A stretch of DNA of 64,000 nucleotides from Novosphingobium taihuense (lineage in GTDB: Bacteria > Pseudomonadota > Alphaproteobacteria > Sphingomonadales > Sphingomonadaceae): contig NZ_VLKJ01000001.1 of the NCBI RefSeq assembly GCF_007830315.1, positions 1-64,000 on the forward strand. The letters run 5' to 3'. A model generated the notes under the pieces. That model did no database searches and was not told where the DNA came from. It was given only the letters and a program-made list of their open reading frames with translations. A program made the position numbers and the translations under genes. Below, piece after piece: positions 1 to 12,227 of this stretch (its first letter is position 1; every line of letters begins with the position of its first letter).

Positions 1-259
1 GACCCCTCTCTGTCGTGCCGTGAGGGCGCTACGGCGACCCTGTAGATAATGTTCGGGCCTTCCATCTGGCATCCGCATCTCATTTTAAGGACGGTGAGGA
101 CCACGACCCGAGCGCTCGCTGGATCCTGTGTTTGCTATGGCCGAGAGCGCATTCCTTGACGATGGAAGCCATCTGGATCAGAACGCAACCAGCGCCGATC
201 ACAATCGGCGCAACGAGACCTGCTGGCCGTTTTCCGCCGCTGCTTCCCAACCTAGGACG
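1..259. other. Left-edge region with no supported gene
   Basis: This stretch lies left of the point where the IS3 transposase stops matching its family. No reading frame in it has a recognisable product. On the minus strand one frame runs out of the transposase break towards position 70 with a short hydrophobic stretch, so it may be the tail of an interrupted gene, but it is too short to name. The window edge cuts it. Confidence 0.4.
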
Positions 260-806
260 TTATCGCTGACGATCATGCCCGGCTTGCCGCGCTGGGCGAT
301 CAGCTGGGTCAGCTCGCGCACGACGCGATGCCCCGAGATCGAGGTATCCGGCACCGCTGCCAAGCACTCTCTGGTCACGTCATCGACCACATTGAGCACC
401 CGGAACCGTCTGCCAGAAGCCATCTGGTCATGGACGAAGTCCAGGCTCCAGCGCTGGTTCGGCAGCGCCAGCACCGGAGCAGGTGCCCTCGTGCCGACTG
501 CGCGCCTGCGGCTGCGTCGACGCCTCACCGCCAAGCCTTCCTCCTTGTAGAGCCTCTGGGTCTTCTTCCGGTTGATCATGATCCCCTCTCGACGCACCAG
601 GATATGCAGACGGCGATAGCCGAACCGGCGACGCTGGTTGGCCAGCTCCCGCAGCTTCTCTCGCAGACCGGCATCATCGTCCCGGGTGGAACGGTAACGC
701 ACGCTCTTGCGATCGGCATCGATGACACGGCACGCCCGCCGCTCGCTCATCCCGTGGCATGCCTGAAGATGAGCGACAGCTTCCCGCTGCGCGGCGGGCG
801 TCAGAA
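260..806 (-). pseudogene. IS3 transposase OrfB, 3'-truncated
   Basis: This is the catalytic half of an IS3 transposase, read by a -1 frameshift from orfA. The N-terminal HTH_21-like segment (RRRFGYRRLH) and the start of the rve integrase core (NQRWSLDFVHDQM, then VIVSDN-type motif) are present. The D,D part of the DDE triad is visible, but the glutamate region is missing because the frame runs into unrelated sequence (WEAAAENGQQ) and stops at 199. The product would be inactive. An internal ATG at 750 exists, but family practice is synthesis as an OrfAB fusion. Confidence 0.8.
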
Positions 807-1067
807 CTTTTTTGCCAGAAGATCCTTCAGCGCAGCCTTGTCCAACATCGCATCGGCCAGCAACCGCTTGAGCTTGGCGTTCTCGCTCTCCAGCTCCTTG
901 AGCCGCCGGGCATCGGAGACCTCCAGACCGCCATACTTCGACTTCCAGTTGTAGATCGTCGCTTCTGACACCCCGTGCCGCCGGGCAAGGTCAGCGGTCT
1001 TCGCTCCCGCCTCGGCCTCCTTCAGCACGCCAATGATCTGCTCTTCCGTGAACCTCAGTCGCTTCAT
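801..1067 (-). CDS. IS3 transposase OrfA (HTH_Tnp_1)
   Basis: An 88-aa DNA-binding half of the IS3 transposase, of normal length. It begins MKRLRFTEEQIIGVLKEAEAG, has the HTH core TADLARRHGVSEATIYNWKSKYGG, and then a leucine-zipper-like stretch (LKELESENAKLKRLLAD). It ends ...LLAKKF just after an A6G heptamer at 807-813 that is a classic -1 slippery site leading into OrfB (KKVLTP). The gene is intact, but its partner is truncated, so it probably has no transposition role now. Confidence 0.9.
   Translation of the reverse strand: MKRLRFTEEQIIGVLKEAEAGAKTADLARRHGVSEATIYNWKSKYGGLEVSDARRLKELESENAKLKRLLADAMLDKAALKDLLAKKF
807..813 (-). other. Programmed -1 frameshift heptamer A6G
   Basis: On the minus strand orfA ends CTG GCA AAA AAG TTC TGA. 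The run of six A followed by G allows a -1 slip that reads AAA AAA GTT CTG and continues into orfB. This is the standard signal for making the OrfAB fusion in IS3-family elements. Confidence 0.75.
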
Positions 1068-1113
1068 CTGTCCGTCCTTCCAATGGGCCGGACTCTAATC
1101 AAGCTTGGAGGAA

Positions 1114-1131
1114 AATCAGGGGGTCAGGTCA
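1114..1131 (-). repeat. IS3 terminal inverted repeat (surviving end)
   Basis: The sequence reads TGACCTGACCCCCTGATT on the minus strand and marks the element boundary upstream of orfA. The partner repeat is not found on the other side, in agreement with truncation. The thioredoxin gene starts only 40 bases beyond this end. Confidence 0.75.
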
Positions 1132-1170
1132 GAGTTCCGCGATCCCATCCCTGCGGTACGAGGTGACCAA

Positions 1171-1617
1171 ATGACAAATTCGGGTGCGATGATCGTGATC
1201 TGCCCGTCGTGCTCGACTGCAAATCGGGTGCCGAAGGATAAGCTTCTCGCGGGAGGCAAGTGCGGCCGATGCGGATCGCTGCTATTCCTAAAGCAGCCCT
1301 TGGTTCTCACCGCAGCCAACTTTGGTGCACACGCTACCAAAAGCGACATTCCGCTGCTCGTTGATTTCTGGGCAACCTGGTGCGGTCCTTGCCAGCAGAT
1401 GGCTCCCGCCTTCACTGCGGCCGCCGGCCAACTCGAACCCAGAGTGCGTCTAGGAATGCTGGACACGGAAGCCGATCAGGCCGTTGCTGCCCGCTATGGA
1501 ATCCGCTCGATCCCGACCCTGATCCTATTTTCAAAGGGGCGTGAGGTTGCCCGCCAATCTGGCGCGATGTCAGCTACTGCCATTGTCACCTGGGTGCGGC
1601 AGGCCCTTCCTGCATAG
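1171..1617 (+). CDS. trxC: Thioredoxin 2 (zinc-binding TrxC type)
   Basis: A 148-aa cytoplasmic disulfide reductase. The N-terminus carries two CxxC pairs (CPSC at residues 11-14, CGRC at 31-34) that form the zinc ribbon typical of thioredoxin 2. The thioredoxin fold follows, with active site WCGPC at 70-74 and the cis-proline segment IRSIPTLILF. The ATG at 1171 is preferred over the upstream in-frame start at 1105 because GAGGTG sits just before it and the longer version would run into the IS end. TrxC is linked to oxidative and thiol stress, which suits a metal-resistance neighbourhood. The promoter region now contains the IS3 end, so expression may be altered. Confidence 0.9.
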   Translation: MTNSGAMIVICPSCSTANRVPKDKLLAGGKCGRCGSLLFLKQPLVLTAANFGAHATKSDIPLLVDFWATWCGPCQQMAPAFTAAAGQLEPRVRLGMLDTEADQAVAARYGIRSIPTLILFSKGREVARQSGAMSATAIVTWVRQALPA

Positions 1618-1652
1618 AATATGGTGCTAAATGCGGCGTCCGTATGCGAGAA

Positions 1653-1667
1653 GCTGGCGCTGCCAGC
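1653..1667. terminator. Small hairpin between convergent trxC and DUF302 genes
   Basis: The segment forms GCTGGC-GCT-GCCAGC, a 6-bp stem with a 3-base loop, in the 79-base gap between two convergent genes. There is no clear T-tract on either side, so termination is only a guess from position. Confidence 0.3.
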
Positions 1668-1696
1668 GGCACCGTCTCTGGCATGGGACCGAGACA

Positions 1697-2101
1697 TTAT
1701 TCAGATGCGCCTTGACGCAAAAGTTCGATAACCCGCGAGAGCTTGTCACGAACTACCTGCGCAGCCTTCGTCAATTCTGGATTATCGATTGCCTGCATTG
1801 AGGCCACCGGATCAATCGCGGCAACTTCGACCTCGCCGGAGCCGTACTGTTGGACAATGACATTACAGGGCAGCATCAGCCCGACCTTGTCTTCCACCTG
1901 CAACGCCTCATGGGCCAGGCCTGGATTGCACGCCCCAAGAATTGTGTAAGGCCGGAAATCGACGTCGATCTTCGACTTGAGTGTCTGCTGGATATCGATC
2001 CGGCTGATGACACCAAACCCTTCGGTTTTAAGGGCAGCTTCGGTGCGCGCAATGGCATCATCGAACGGACCCTGAAGCTTGGCGGCCATATAGTACGTCA
2101 T
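1697..2101 (-). CDS. DUF302 family protein
   Basis: A 134-aa DUF302 protein, recognised by the run FRPYTILGACNPGLAHEAL and by MLPCNVIVQQ. The family's biochemical role is not settled. Members are small soluble proteins often found beside metal or sulfur redox genes. No signal peptide is visible. The ATG at 2101 (MTYYMAAKL) is chosen because GAGAGGA lies about 6 bases upstream; an in-frame start at 2134 adds 11 residues without a better ribosome site. It lies downstream of the RND operon on the same strand and may be co-transcribed with it. Confidence 0.8.
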   Translation of the reverse strand: MTYYMAAKLQGPFDDAIARTEAALKTEGFGVISRIDIQQTLKSKIDVDFRPYTILGACNPGLAHEALQVEDKVGLMLPCNVIVQQYGSGEVEVAAIDPVASMQAIDNPELTKAAQVVRDKLSRVIELLRQGASE

Positions 2102-2135
2102 CTTTGATCCTCTCAAATTCAGCAGTTCGGCCAAA

Positions 2136-6731
<4,596 letters not shown>

Positions 6732-6735
<4 letters not shown>

Positions 6736-7967
6736 TGTACTTCCTCCCCGGCGACGACGTCGAAGCGTCCGGTCAGCCGGTCGATCTGGGACAGGATGTC
6801 GCGGTAGCGGGTCATTGCTTCGACCCACTGCGACTGAACCTCGATGATGGCGTCGGCACCGTCCTGCACATCGCTGAAACGGAAACCGCCGCGATTGTAG
6901 CCTTCGCGGACCTGCTGGAGTGTGCGGACCGCCTTGGGATAGACATCCTGCATGATCCCGTCGGCGCGCATCCGGGCGGCATCAGCCTCGGCCCTGAGCG
7001 AGGCCAACTGGCGCAGACGGTCAAGGCGGGCCGCTTCGGCCAGCAGTTCGATCCGTTGCCGCTCGGCCTGCGCGCGCTCGATGTTGCCCCGATTGCGGTC
7101 GAAACGGCCCAGCGGGATCGAGATCCCGGCCACCAGTGCGACATCGCCCGTCTCGCGCAGATGCCGCACGCCGCCGCTCACCGTGTAATCCTGCACGCCG
7201 CGCGTCTGTTCGACCACGACCGCCGCCTGCGCCCGTTCCACCGTGGCAGATGCAAGCGCACTGTCGGCAGCGGCCAACTGGTGCAGGTGATCGTCCGGCT
7301 TCTCGATCCCGCGCGGCACCTCGACATCTTCTGCCTTGCCGCCCCAGAACGAGGCCAGCCTCGCGCGGGCGGCATTGCGGCGTGACCGGGCCTCGTCGAG
7401 CGCAAGCCGTGCCTGGGCTACGCGAGCTTCGGCGCGGGTTTCGACGAAGAGCGGATCCTTGTAGCCGCGTACCCGGCGCAGCGCTTCGGTCTGCATGGCG
7501 CGCTCGGTTTCGAGGCGTCGTTCGGCAAGCCAGACAACTTCTTCGGCGATCTGCAGGTCGATGAATGTGCGTTGCACTGCTTCGGCGAGGTCGAGCCGGG
7601 TGAGGCGCGCCGAAGCCTCCGCGACACCGATGTCACGTTCGGCATAGGCGATCCGCGCATCGCGCTTGCCCCCGCGTTCGATGGTCTGGGCATAAGTGAC
7701 GGTCGTCTCGGCCTGCCGATAGACGTCATAGGCGCCGGTGCCGGCGATGTTTTCGGCTTCGACTGACAGGACGGGATTGGGACGAACATCGGCCTGGCTG
7801 CGCCCCGCCCTTGCAGACCGGATGCCTGCCTCCTGGGCCTGGATCGCGGGCGATGCCGCAATGGCGCGGCGGACGGCCTCGTCCAGACTTACGGGTTCCG
7901 CACTTGCCGCTATGGGCAAGGCCAGCGCCAAGCCGGCCAATAGGCCGGCGCGCAATGTCAAAGTCAT
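6732..7967 (-). CDS. czcC: TolC-family outer-membrane factor (CzcC)
   Basis: A 411-aa outer-membrane channel of the metal RND efflux complex. It has a cleavable signal peptide (LLAGLALALPIAASAEP), then two long helical repeats rich in Ala, Arg and Glu as expected of TolC-like proteins (for example VSLDEAVRRAIAASPAIQAQ and the later REGYNRGGFRFSDVQDGADAI). It is first in the czcCBA operon, with AGGAGTG before the ATG. The next gene overlaps by four bases. Confidence 0.9.
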
Positions 7968-8129
7968 GGGAACACTCCTGAAACGCTTTCAGTTTGCTCG
8001 CGCGTGTCTTCGACACGCGGGGCATTCAGGGCACGTCGGGAAAGCCAGCCAATCAGGGAAACCTCGGCACCCCCGACCGGCAAATCACTCATTCGAATGG
8101 TTGAAGCCATCAACAATCGGGATGCCATC

Positions 8130-8588
8130 TTATGCACCGCCGGCATGATGTTCGGTGTCTACAGTCGATCCCGGGCAGACTGTCATGGATATCGGGGTGC
8201 TGTCGGGCACCCGTTCATGGTCAACGTGCGAGATTTGGACACTATCGATTGTAGAGGCGGCAATCTGCACCGAACTTGTGAAACGCCACTGCCCCCGGGA
8301 ACGATATCGGTACTTCTTCCAGTCGCTTTCCTGACAGGCGACCTGCTGGCCTTGCCTCATGAACGCGATGTGAAGATGGCCGCGGCTTCGGGCGAACCAG
8401 CGCTTTTGGCGAACGTAGCCACTGACAATCGTGTGGTCGCCTTCAGCCTTTACTTTGACCCAAAGCACATAGACCGATGAATTCGGGTCAATCTGAATGG
8501 GGATATCAACACGGGCCGGGCGCGCATCGACGGGGGTAGCGGCCATGAGCGCCGCAGGCGCAATTGCGCCCATAAGCAAGTATCGCAT
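8130..8588 (-). CDS. Hypothetical secreted protein upstream of czcCBA
   Basis: A 152-aa protein with a signal peptide (MRYLLMGAIAPAALMAATPVDA) and a basic, aromatic-rich mature part with two cysteines. No domain is recognised. It lies upstream of czcC on the same strand, separated by about 160 bases that may hold the czc promoter. A role in the periplasm next to metal efflux genes is an inference from context only. Confidence 0.6.
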   Translation of the reverse strand: MRYLLMGAIAPAALMAATPVDARPARVDIPIQIDPNSSVYVLWVKVKAEGDHTIVSGYVRQKRWFARSRGHLHIAFMRQGQQVACQESDWKKYRYRSRGQWRFTSSVQIAASTIDSVQISHVDHERVPDSTPISMTVCPGSTVDTEHHAGGA

Positions 8589-8653
8589 GTGGAAATAATC
8601 CTGAAAATACCAGATTCAACGCCGGGCTGCCCGGCGCGCGCAAAGCTGGGATC

Positions 8654-8986
8654 TCAGGCTGCTGGGGGCTCGGTTGGCGGAGTTGGCATCAGCGAGGCGA
8701 GCGCCGCAGCCTTGCTCGGCCAGAGCAACTCTTTGTTTGCGAAGGCCAGCATCGCGCCGTCGCTGCCATCAAATACCGTCGTCATGGGGCAATGGTGATG
8801 ATGATAGAGTTCCTGCGAGGGATCCGAGGAAGAATCGTCGGAGAAATCTTCGTGGGCGTCAGCATGGTGCGCATCAGCCACAAGAACTGTGGCCTGACCG
8901 TGGTCGTCATGGGCAGCGGCAGGCGCATGAAAACCGGCGCAAAGCACCGAGAACAGAATCAGGAACTGGAGAACAATGCCCCTCAT
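8654..8986 (-). CDS. His-rich secreted small protein, metal-cluster associated
   Basis: A 110-aa protein with an N-terminal signal (MRGIVLQFLILFSVLCAGFHAPAAA) and a mature part dense in His and Asp, including AAHDDHGQ, DAHHADAHEDF and YHHHHCP. This is the pattern of a periplasmic metal chelator or sensor-like accessory protein. The ATG at 8986 follows AGGTGG; a GTG at 8995 is possible. It lies within a run of same-strand metal genes. No named family is assigned. Confidence 0.65.
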   Translation of the reverse strand: MRGIVLQFLILFSVLCAGFHAPAAAHDDHGQATVLVADAHHADAHEDFSDDSSSDPSQELYHHHHCPMTTVFDGSDGAMLAFANKELLWPSKAAALASLMPTPPTEPPAA

Positions 8987-9026
8987 CGTTTCCACCTAGC
9001 AGAGCAATACAGCAGCAGCAAACGCA

Positions 9027-9377
9027 TCACTTGCACTGTTCCTGGCCCAGAACATGACGAAGCTCCTCTGGGATCGACATGGGCACGAAGGCGCTGACCG
9101 ATGCTCGACCAGTGTTCCCCAGAGGAATGCGGCCCAGCAGCGCGCCGAGGGGTGCAAGCATCAGACGCAGAACTTGTCCGCGCGCTTCGCGCCATTCGCG
9201 CCGGGAAATGGCAAAGATCAGCATGACGGCATGGGCATGGAGGTGGAGCCGCAGGATCTGCTGAGAAAGGATATGCGCGCGTTCCAGATAGTGCCAGGCA
9301 TCGGCCGCGTCCTGGCCAGCCCTCGCTTGCCGGAAAGCACCGATCTCCGCCCAATATGCGGTTTCGAGCTGCTTCAT
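9027..9377 (-). CDS. DUF3703 family protein
   Basis: A 116-aa cytoplasmic protein of the DUF3703 type, recognised by AWHYLERAHILSQQ and the following histidine-rich helix LRLHLHAHAVMLIFAISRREWREARGQVLRL. The family usually accompanies cation-efflux transporters and czc clusters; its function is unknown. Its ATG overlaps the stop of the transporter gene upstream (ATGA), so the two are coupled. Confidence 0.8.
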   Translation of the reverse strand: MKQLETAYWAEIGAFRQARAGQDAADAWHYLERAHILSQQILRLHLHAHAVMLIFAISRREWREARGQVLRLMLAPLGALLGRIPLGNTGRASVSAFVPMSIPEELRHVLGQEQCK

Positions 9378-10006
9378 ACCGGAACCCCTCTTGCCGCAAG
9401 TTCATATCGAGCCTGCCGAACCACCTGCCATCCACCTTGAAGCCCGAGAAGCGCCATGATGAGCGCGACGACGAGGTCGGGGAGGCCGCTGCCCGTCCAC
9501 AGCACCACGAAGCCCGCGCCAATCACCAGCAGGTTGTTGATCGCATCGTTGCGCGAGCAGACCCAGACTGATCGCATGTTGGCGTCACCCGACCGGAAAC
9601 GATAGAGCAGGAGCGCCACCGAGATGTTCGTCACCAGCGCGAGAGCGCCGATGCCTGTCATCGCCCAAGGATCGGGCTGGGTTCCAGCAACAAGGCCCCA
9701 GACCGCCGAGACCATCACCCCGAGTGCAAAGGCCAGAATGGTCAGCCCTTTGACCAGCGCGGTCCGCGCCCGCCAGACAAGCGCCATTCCGGCGACGCCA
9801 AGGCTGATCGCGTAGTTTGCGGCATCGCCCAGAAAATCGAGCGCGTCAGCCTGTAGCGAGCGGGATCCCGATGCGGCACCCGCGATGATCTCGACGAAAA
9901 ACATCACGGCATTGACGACGAGCGCGATCCACAACGCCCTGCGCCACGCAGGATCATTGCGCGCGGTGTCGTCACTGCAGGAACTGGCGCAGCAACTGTC
10001 CGCCAT
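9374..10006 (-). CDS. Cation-efflux (CDF-like) membrane transporter
   Basis: A 210-aa inner-membrane protein with about six hydrophobic segments, a Cys-rich N-terminus (MADSCCASSC) and the CDF-like motif LQADALDFLGDAANY in the second segment. It is shorter than classical CzcD because it lacks the long cytoplasmic tail. It probably exports a divalent metal into the periplasm for the RND system. The ATG at 10006 with AAGGAG 8 bases upstream is preferred over 10060, which would run into the operator. It is divergent from the MerR regulator and shares one operator region with it. Confidence 0.85.
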   Translation of the reverse strand: MADSCCASSCSDDTARNDPAWRRALWIALVVNAVMFFVEIIAGAASGSRSLQADALDFLGDAANYAISLGVAGMALVWRARTALVKGLTILAFALGVMVSAVWGLVAGTQPDPWAMTGIGALALVTNISVALLLYRFRSGDANMRSVWVCSRNDAINNLLVIGAGFVVLWTGSGLPDLVVALIMALLGLQGGWQVVRQARYELAARGVPV

Positions 10007-10048
10007 GGCCGAAACTCCTTGGTTCGTTCGAGTCGGCCCTCTATATGC

Positions 10049-10069
10049 ACCCTGTAGCAACTACAGGGT
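10049..10069. promoter_or_regulatory. MerR-type operator between the cation transporter and cadR-like genes
   Basis: A perfect dyad: ACCCTGTAG, three bases, then CTACAGGGT. On the minus strand it starts right after a -35 TTGACC, with a -10-like CATATA 19 bases further on. This long spacer is the signature of promoters activated by MerR-family proteins. It lies between divergent genes, 7 bases before the regulator's start codon. Confidence 0.85.
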
Positions 10070-10075
10070 CAAGCG

Positions 10076-10489
10076 ATGAAAATCGGCGAACTGTCCAGGG
10101 CGACCGGCACCAACATCGAGACGATCCGCTATTACGAGCGGATCGGTTTGTTGCCCGAACCGGCCCGGACTGCGGGCAATTATCGCTCCTATGGCGAAGC
10201 GCATCGCACGCGGCTCGCTTTCGTCCGTCATTCACGCGAGTTGGGCTTCACCATCGAGGAAGTGCGCTCGCTGCTCGATCTGGCCGACCATCCCGAGCGC
10301 GAGTGCTGCGAGGCCGACCGGATCGCCACCCGGCATCTGGCGCAGGTCGAAGAGAAGATCGGCCAACTCGTTACCCTGCGCGACGAACTATCGCGCATTA
10401 TCGGTCGCTGCCGGGGCGGACTTGCCGCCGATTGTCGCGTGATCGAGGCGCTGGGGGATCACACCATGTGCAACGGAGACCACGAATGA
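10076..10489 (+). CDS. cadR: MerR-family metal regulator, CadR/PbrR-like
   Basis: A 137-aa dimeric transcription regulator. The N-terminal winged helix MKIGELSRATGTNIETIRYYERIGLL is typical. The long dimerisation helix carries ECCEAD, and the C-terminal loop has CRGGLAADC, matching the cysteine layout of Cd(II)/Pb(II)-responsive CadR/PbrR proteins rather than CueR. It probably bends the operator at 10049-10069 to activate the divergent transporter on metal binding. The next gene starts inside its stop codon. Confidence 0.85.
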   Translation: MKIGELSRATGTNIETIRYYERIGLLPEPARTAGNYRSYGEAHRTRLAFVRHSRELGFTIEEVRSLLDLADHPERECCEADRIATRHLAQVEEKIGQLVTLRDELSRIIGRCRGGLAADCRVIEALGDHTMCNGDHE

Positions 10490-10836
10490 TCTATCTGGTC
10501 GTCAAAACCGCTATCTCGGCGATCATCATTGTTGTGGTTTCCGAAGTCGCCCGCCGGAGCGCTGGACTTGGCGCATTGCTGGCATCGCTCCCGCTTGTCG
10601 CCGTGCTCAGCATGATCTGGCTCTGGCGCGACACTGGCGACGCAGCGCGTACGGCCAGCTATTCGCAAGCCACGTTCTGGTACGTTCTTCCGAGCCTGCC
10701 GATCTTCCTGCTGATCCCGGTTCTGCTCAAGCGCGGCTTCGCGTTCTGGCCCGCACTCGCGGCCGGCTGCGCTCTCACCATCGTCCTGTACGTCGGCATG
10801 GCGGCGTTACTCGCTCGTTGGGATGTTCGGCTGTGA
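10486..10836 (+). CDS. DUF3147 family membrane protein
   Basis: A 116-aa protein with four predicted membrane helices (for example VVKTAISAIIIVVVSEVARR, GLGALLASLPLVAVLSMIWLW, VLPSLPIFLLIPVLL). It matches DUF3147 by the AxxxPL...W segment; the function is unknown. The ATG overlaps the regulator's stop (ATGA), so it is translated together with the metal regulator. Confidence 0.8.
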   Translation: MIYLVVKTAISAIIIVVVSEVARRSAGLGALLASLPLVAVLSMIWLWRDTGDAARTASYSQATFWYVLPSLPIFLLIPVLLKRGFAFWPALAAGCALTIVLYVGMAALLARWDVRL

Positions 10837-11052
10837 AAGCGCCTCTCCGAATTGCGTGGTACGTCCGAGCGGGCTGGCTTGGGCGAAGGACGACTGCAGG
10901 CGCGGCCTTCATCGCGATCAAGGCGAAAACGCCCCCGCTCCAAACGTAACACAACTCGCGGAAGCATCTTGCCCCGCTCTCATTCGATTTGCCCGGATGT
11001 GCTCCGGGTTTCGCGGGAGCGGAGATTAAGACGCTCGCTTTTAATGCGACGA

Positions 11053-11481
11053 CTAATGCTGTGCGTATACGCTGGTGCGCGCGGCCCCGAAGGCAATGAC
11101 GTTATACCGTTGCGCGCGAACACCCGGCACCTCCATGCCCGGCGATCCGATGGGCATTCCCGCAACTGCAAGCCCACGAACACCTTTCGGGCGGCTCGCC
11201 AGTACGCGGCGCATGTCCGCAATAGGAACGTGTCCCTCGAAGGCGATCCCGTCCACGATCGCGGTGTGGCATGACACCAGGTTTGCGGGAAGACCCACCT
11301 GCCGCTGGAACGCGGTACGGTTCGCGTCATCGACGATTCGCACATTTCTGCCGAAGGCCTGCCGAACCCGCGCAGCCCATTGTTCGCAGCACCCACACCC
11401 CGGATCGCGATGCATCAGGATGTCGCCTGCCGCTAGCGCGGGGGTCGAAAACAGCGCCAGTGCCAAAACGAGCTTTCGCAT
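11053..11481 (-). CDS. DUF411 metal-resistance protein
   Basis: A 142-aa periplasmic protein with signal peptide (MRKLVLALALFSTPALAAG) and the DUF411 signature MHRDPGCGCCEQWAARVR, then SCHTAIVDGIAFEGHVP and PGMEVPGVRAQRYNVI. DUF411 proteins are found in copper clusters (sometimes called CopG) and contain a redox-active CGCC-type copper site. It sits just downstream of the hairpin after the copper genes, in the same orientation. Confidence 0.85.
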   Translation of the reverse strand: MRKLVLALALFSTPALAAGDILMHRDPGCGCCEQWAARVRQAFGRNVRIVDDANRTAFQRQVGLPANLVSCHTAIVDGIAFEGHVPIADMRRVLASRPKGVRGLAVAGMPIGSPGMEVPGVRAQRYNVIAFGAARTSVYAQH

Positions 11482-11570
11482 ATGTGATCTCCTTATCCGC
11501 GGGTGGCCGCTGAACCGCTCCGGTGTAAACTAAGGTCCAGTCCGCATTTGCCAGTACTCACATGGCAATA

Positions 11571-11598
11571 CGCGGAGGGTAGCGGACCACCCTCCGCG
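11571..11598. terminator. Stem-loop downstream of the small Cys-rich copper gene
   Basis: CGCGGAGGGT pairs perfectly with ACCCTCCGCG around an 8-base loop. It lies 10 bases beyond the stop of the minus-strand gene at 11608 and ahead of the DUF411 gene, so it could end or attenuate the copper operon. There is no U-tract after the stem on either strand, so an intrinsic terminator is only likely. Confidence 0.5.
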
Positions 11599-11607
11599 CA
11601 CCATTGC

Positions 11608-11808
11608 TTACTTGTGATCCATGCCGCTCATGTCGTGACCAGCATGCTCACCAGCCTGCTCGCCATGCTCCTTGCAGCAGGCCATTTGGCCGAGCTCGTC
11701 CTTCTTGCAGCAACAGCACGACTTCTCTGGCGTCGGTGCAGGCTCGGCTGCAAACGCGGCTGTAGAAAGCGAGAGCACCAGGGCGCCCAGAAGATACTTG
11801 GATTTCAT
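11608..11808 (-). CDS. Small secreted Cys/His-rich protein
   Basis: A 66-aa protein with signal peptide (MKSKYLLGALVLSLSTAAFAA), a CCCC run followed by KKDELGQMACC, and a His/Met tail (EHAGHDMSGMDHK). The mature peptide of about 45 residues has six cysteines, three histidines and several methionines, so it is a likely periplasmic copper chelator. The ATG at 11808 overlaps the stop of the preceding gene. It is the last gene of the copper run. I know no formal family name. Confidence 0.75.
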   Translation of the reverse strand: MKSKYLLGALVLSLSTAAFAAEPAPTPEKSCCCCKKDELGQMACCKEHGEQAGEHAGHDMSGMDHK

Positions 11809-12161
11809 GTGTATTCTCCAGATAAGATTGAAACGGATCGGGAAACCGGCTGGCGCGGGGGCGGTGTCGGTGGCTCGGACTTCAATCCGGACAGGCTTTG
11901 GGGCGCCCGGATCTCCGGGCCGATCCAGTCCCATCGTATGGCATTCAGATTGGTGCCGATGGCAGGCGCAGCAAAGAGGCACGCATGACAGACCCGCGCC
12001 ACGTCCGGTGCGCCATGATGATGTGAGCGGTCGCCGCTTCCCGGCATGTCGCCGCATTCCATGTTAGCAGTCTGCATCGAAGCCGCTGCCGGGGCGGCAC
12101 AAAGCGGTCCTGCGCCGAACGCCAATGCTAGCGCAACAATGAGAGCGACGACCGATTTCAT
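11805..12161 (-). CDS. Hypothetical secreted copper-cluster protein
   Basis: A 118-aa protein with a signal peptide (MKSVVALIVALALAFGAGPLCAA) and a mature part with MECGDMPGSGDRSHHHG and CHACLF, so it has Cys, His and Met ligands. The C-terminus is proline-rich. It recalls the short DUF2946-like proteins of copper clusters, but I cannot confirm this. The ATG at 12161 is chosen so that the signal peptide is N-terminal; an upstream start at 12203 adds 14 unlikely residues. Confidence 0.55.
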   Translation of the reverse strand: MKSVVALIVALALAFGAGPLCAAPAAASMQTANMECGDMPGSGDRSHHHGAPDVARVCHACLFAAPAIGTNLNAIRWDWIGPEIRAPQSLSGLKSEPPTPPPRQPVSRSVSILSGEYT

Positions 12162-12227
12162 AGCATCAAGTCCTGCTCCGTTGCGACCCGTCGGTCCAGC
12201 CAAAGTCTTTGTGCATTGCCATCAGAA

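Larger units (their letters stand above)
260..1131 (-). mobile_element. Truncated IS3-family insertion sequence (IS407-like)
   Basis: A left-truncated IS3-family element. It keeps one terminal inverted repeat (1114-1131), the whole of orfA and the first two thirds of orfB. OrfB departs from the family immediately after its second catalytic aspartate (IVSDN), near position 260, so the third catalytic residue and the distal inverted repeat are gone. The element cannot move by itself. The surviving end reads TGACCTGACCCCCTGATT on the minus strand, as in IS407-type elements. The break may mark a later recombination or insertion event. The group assignment is from memory of the terminal sequence. 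Confidence 0.85.

Noticed and set aside
7964..8146. 60-codon minus-strand frame overlapping the czcC start by ATGA
   Set aside because: The overlap looks like coupling, but the protein has no signal, domain or good ribosome site; the AGGAGTG inside it serves czcC.
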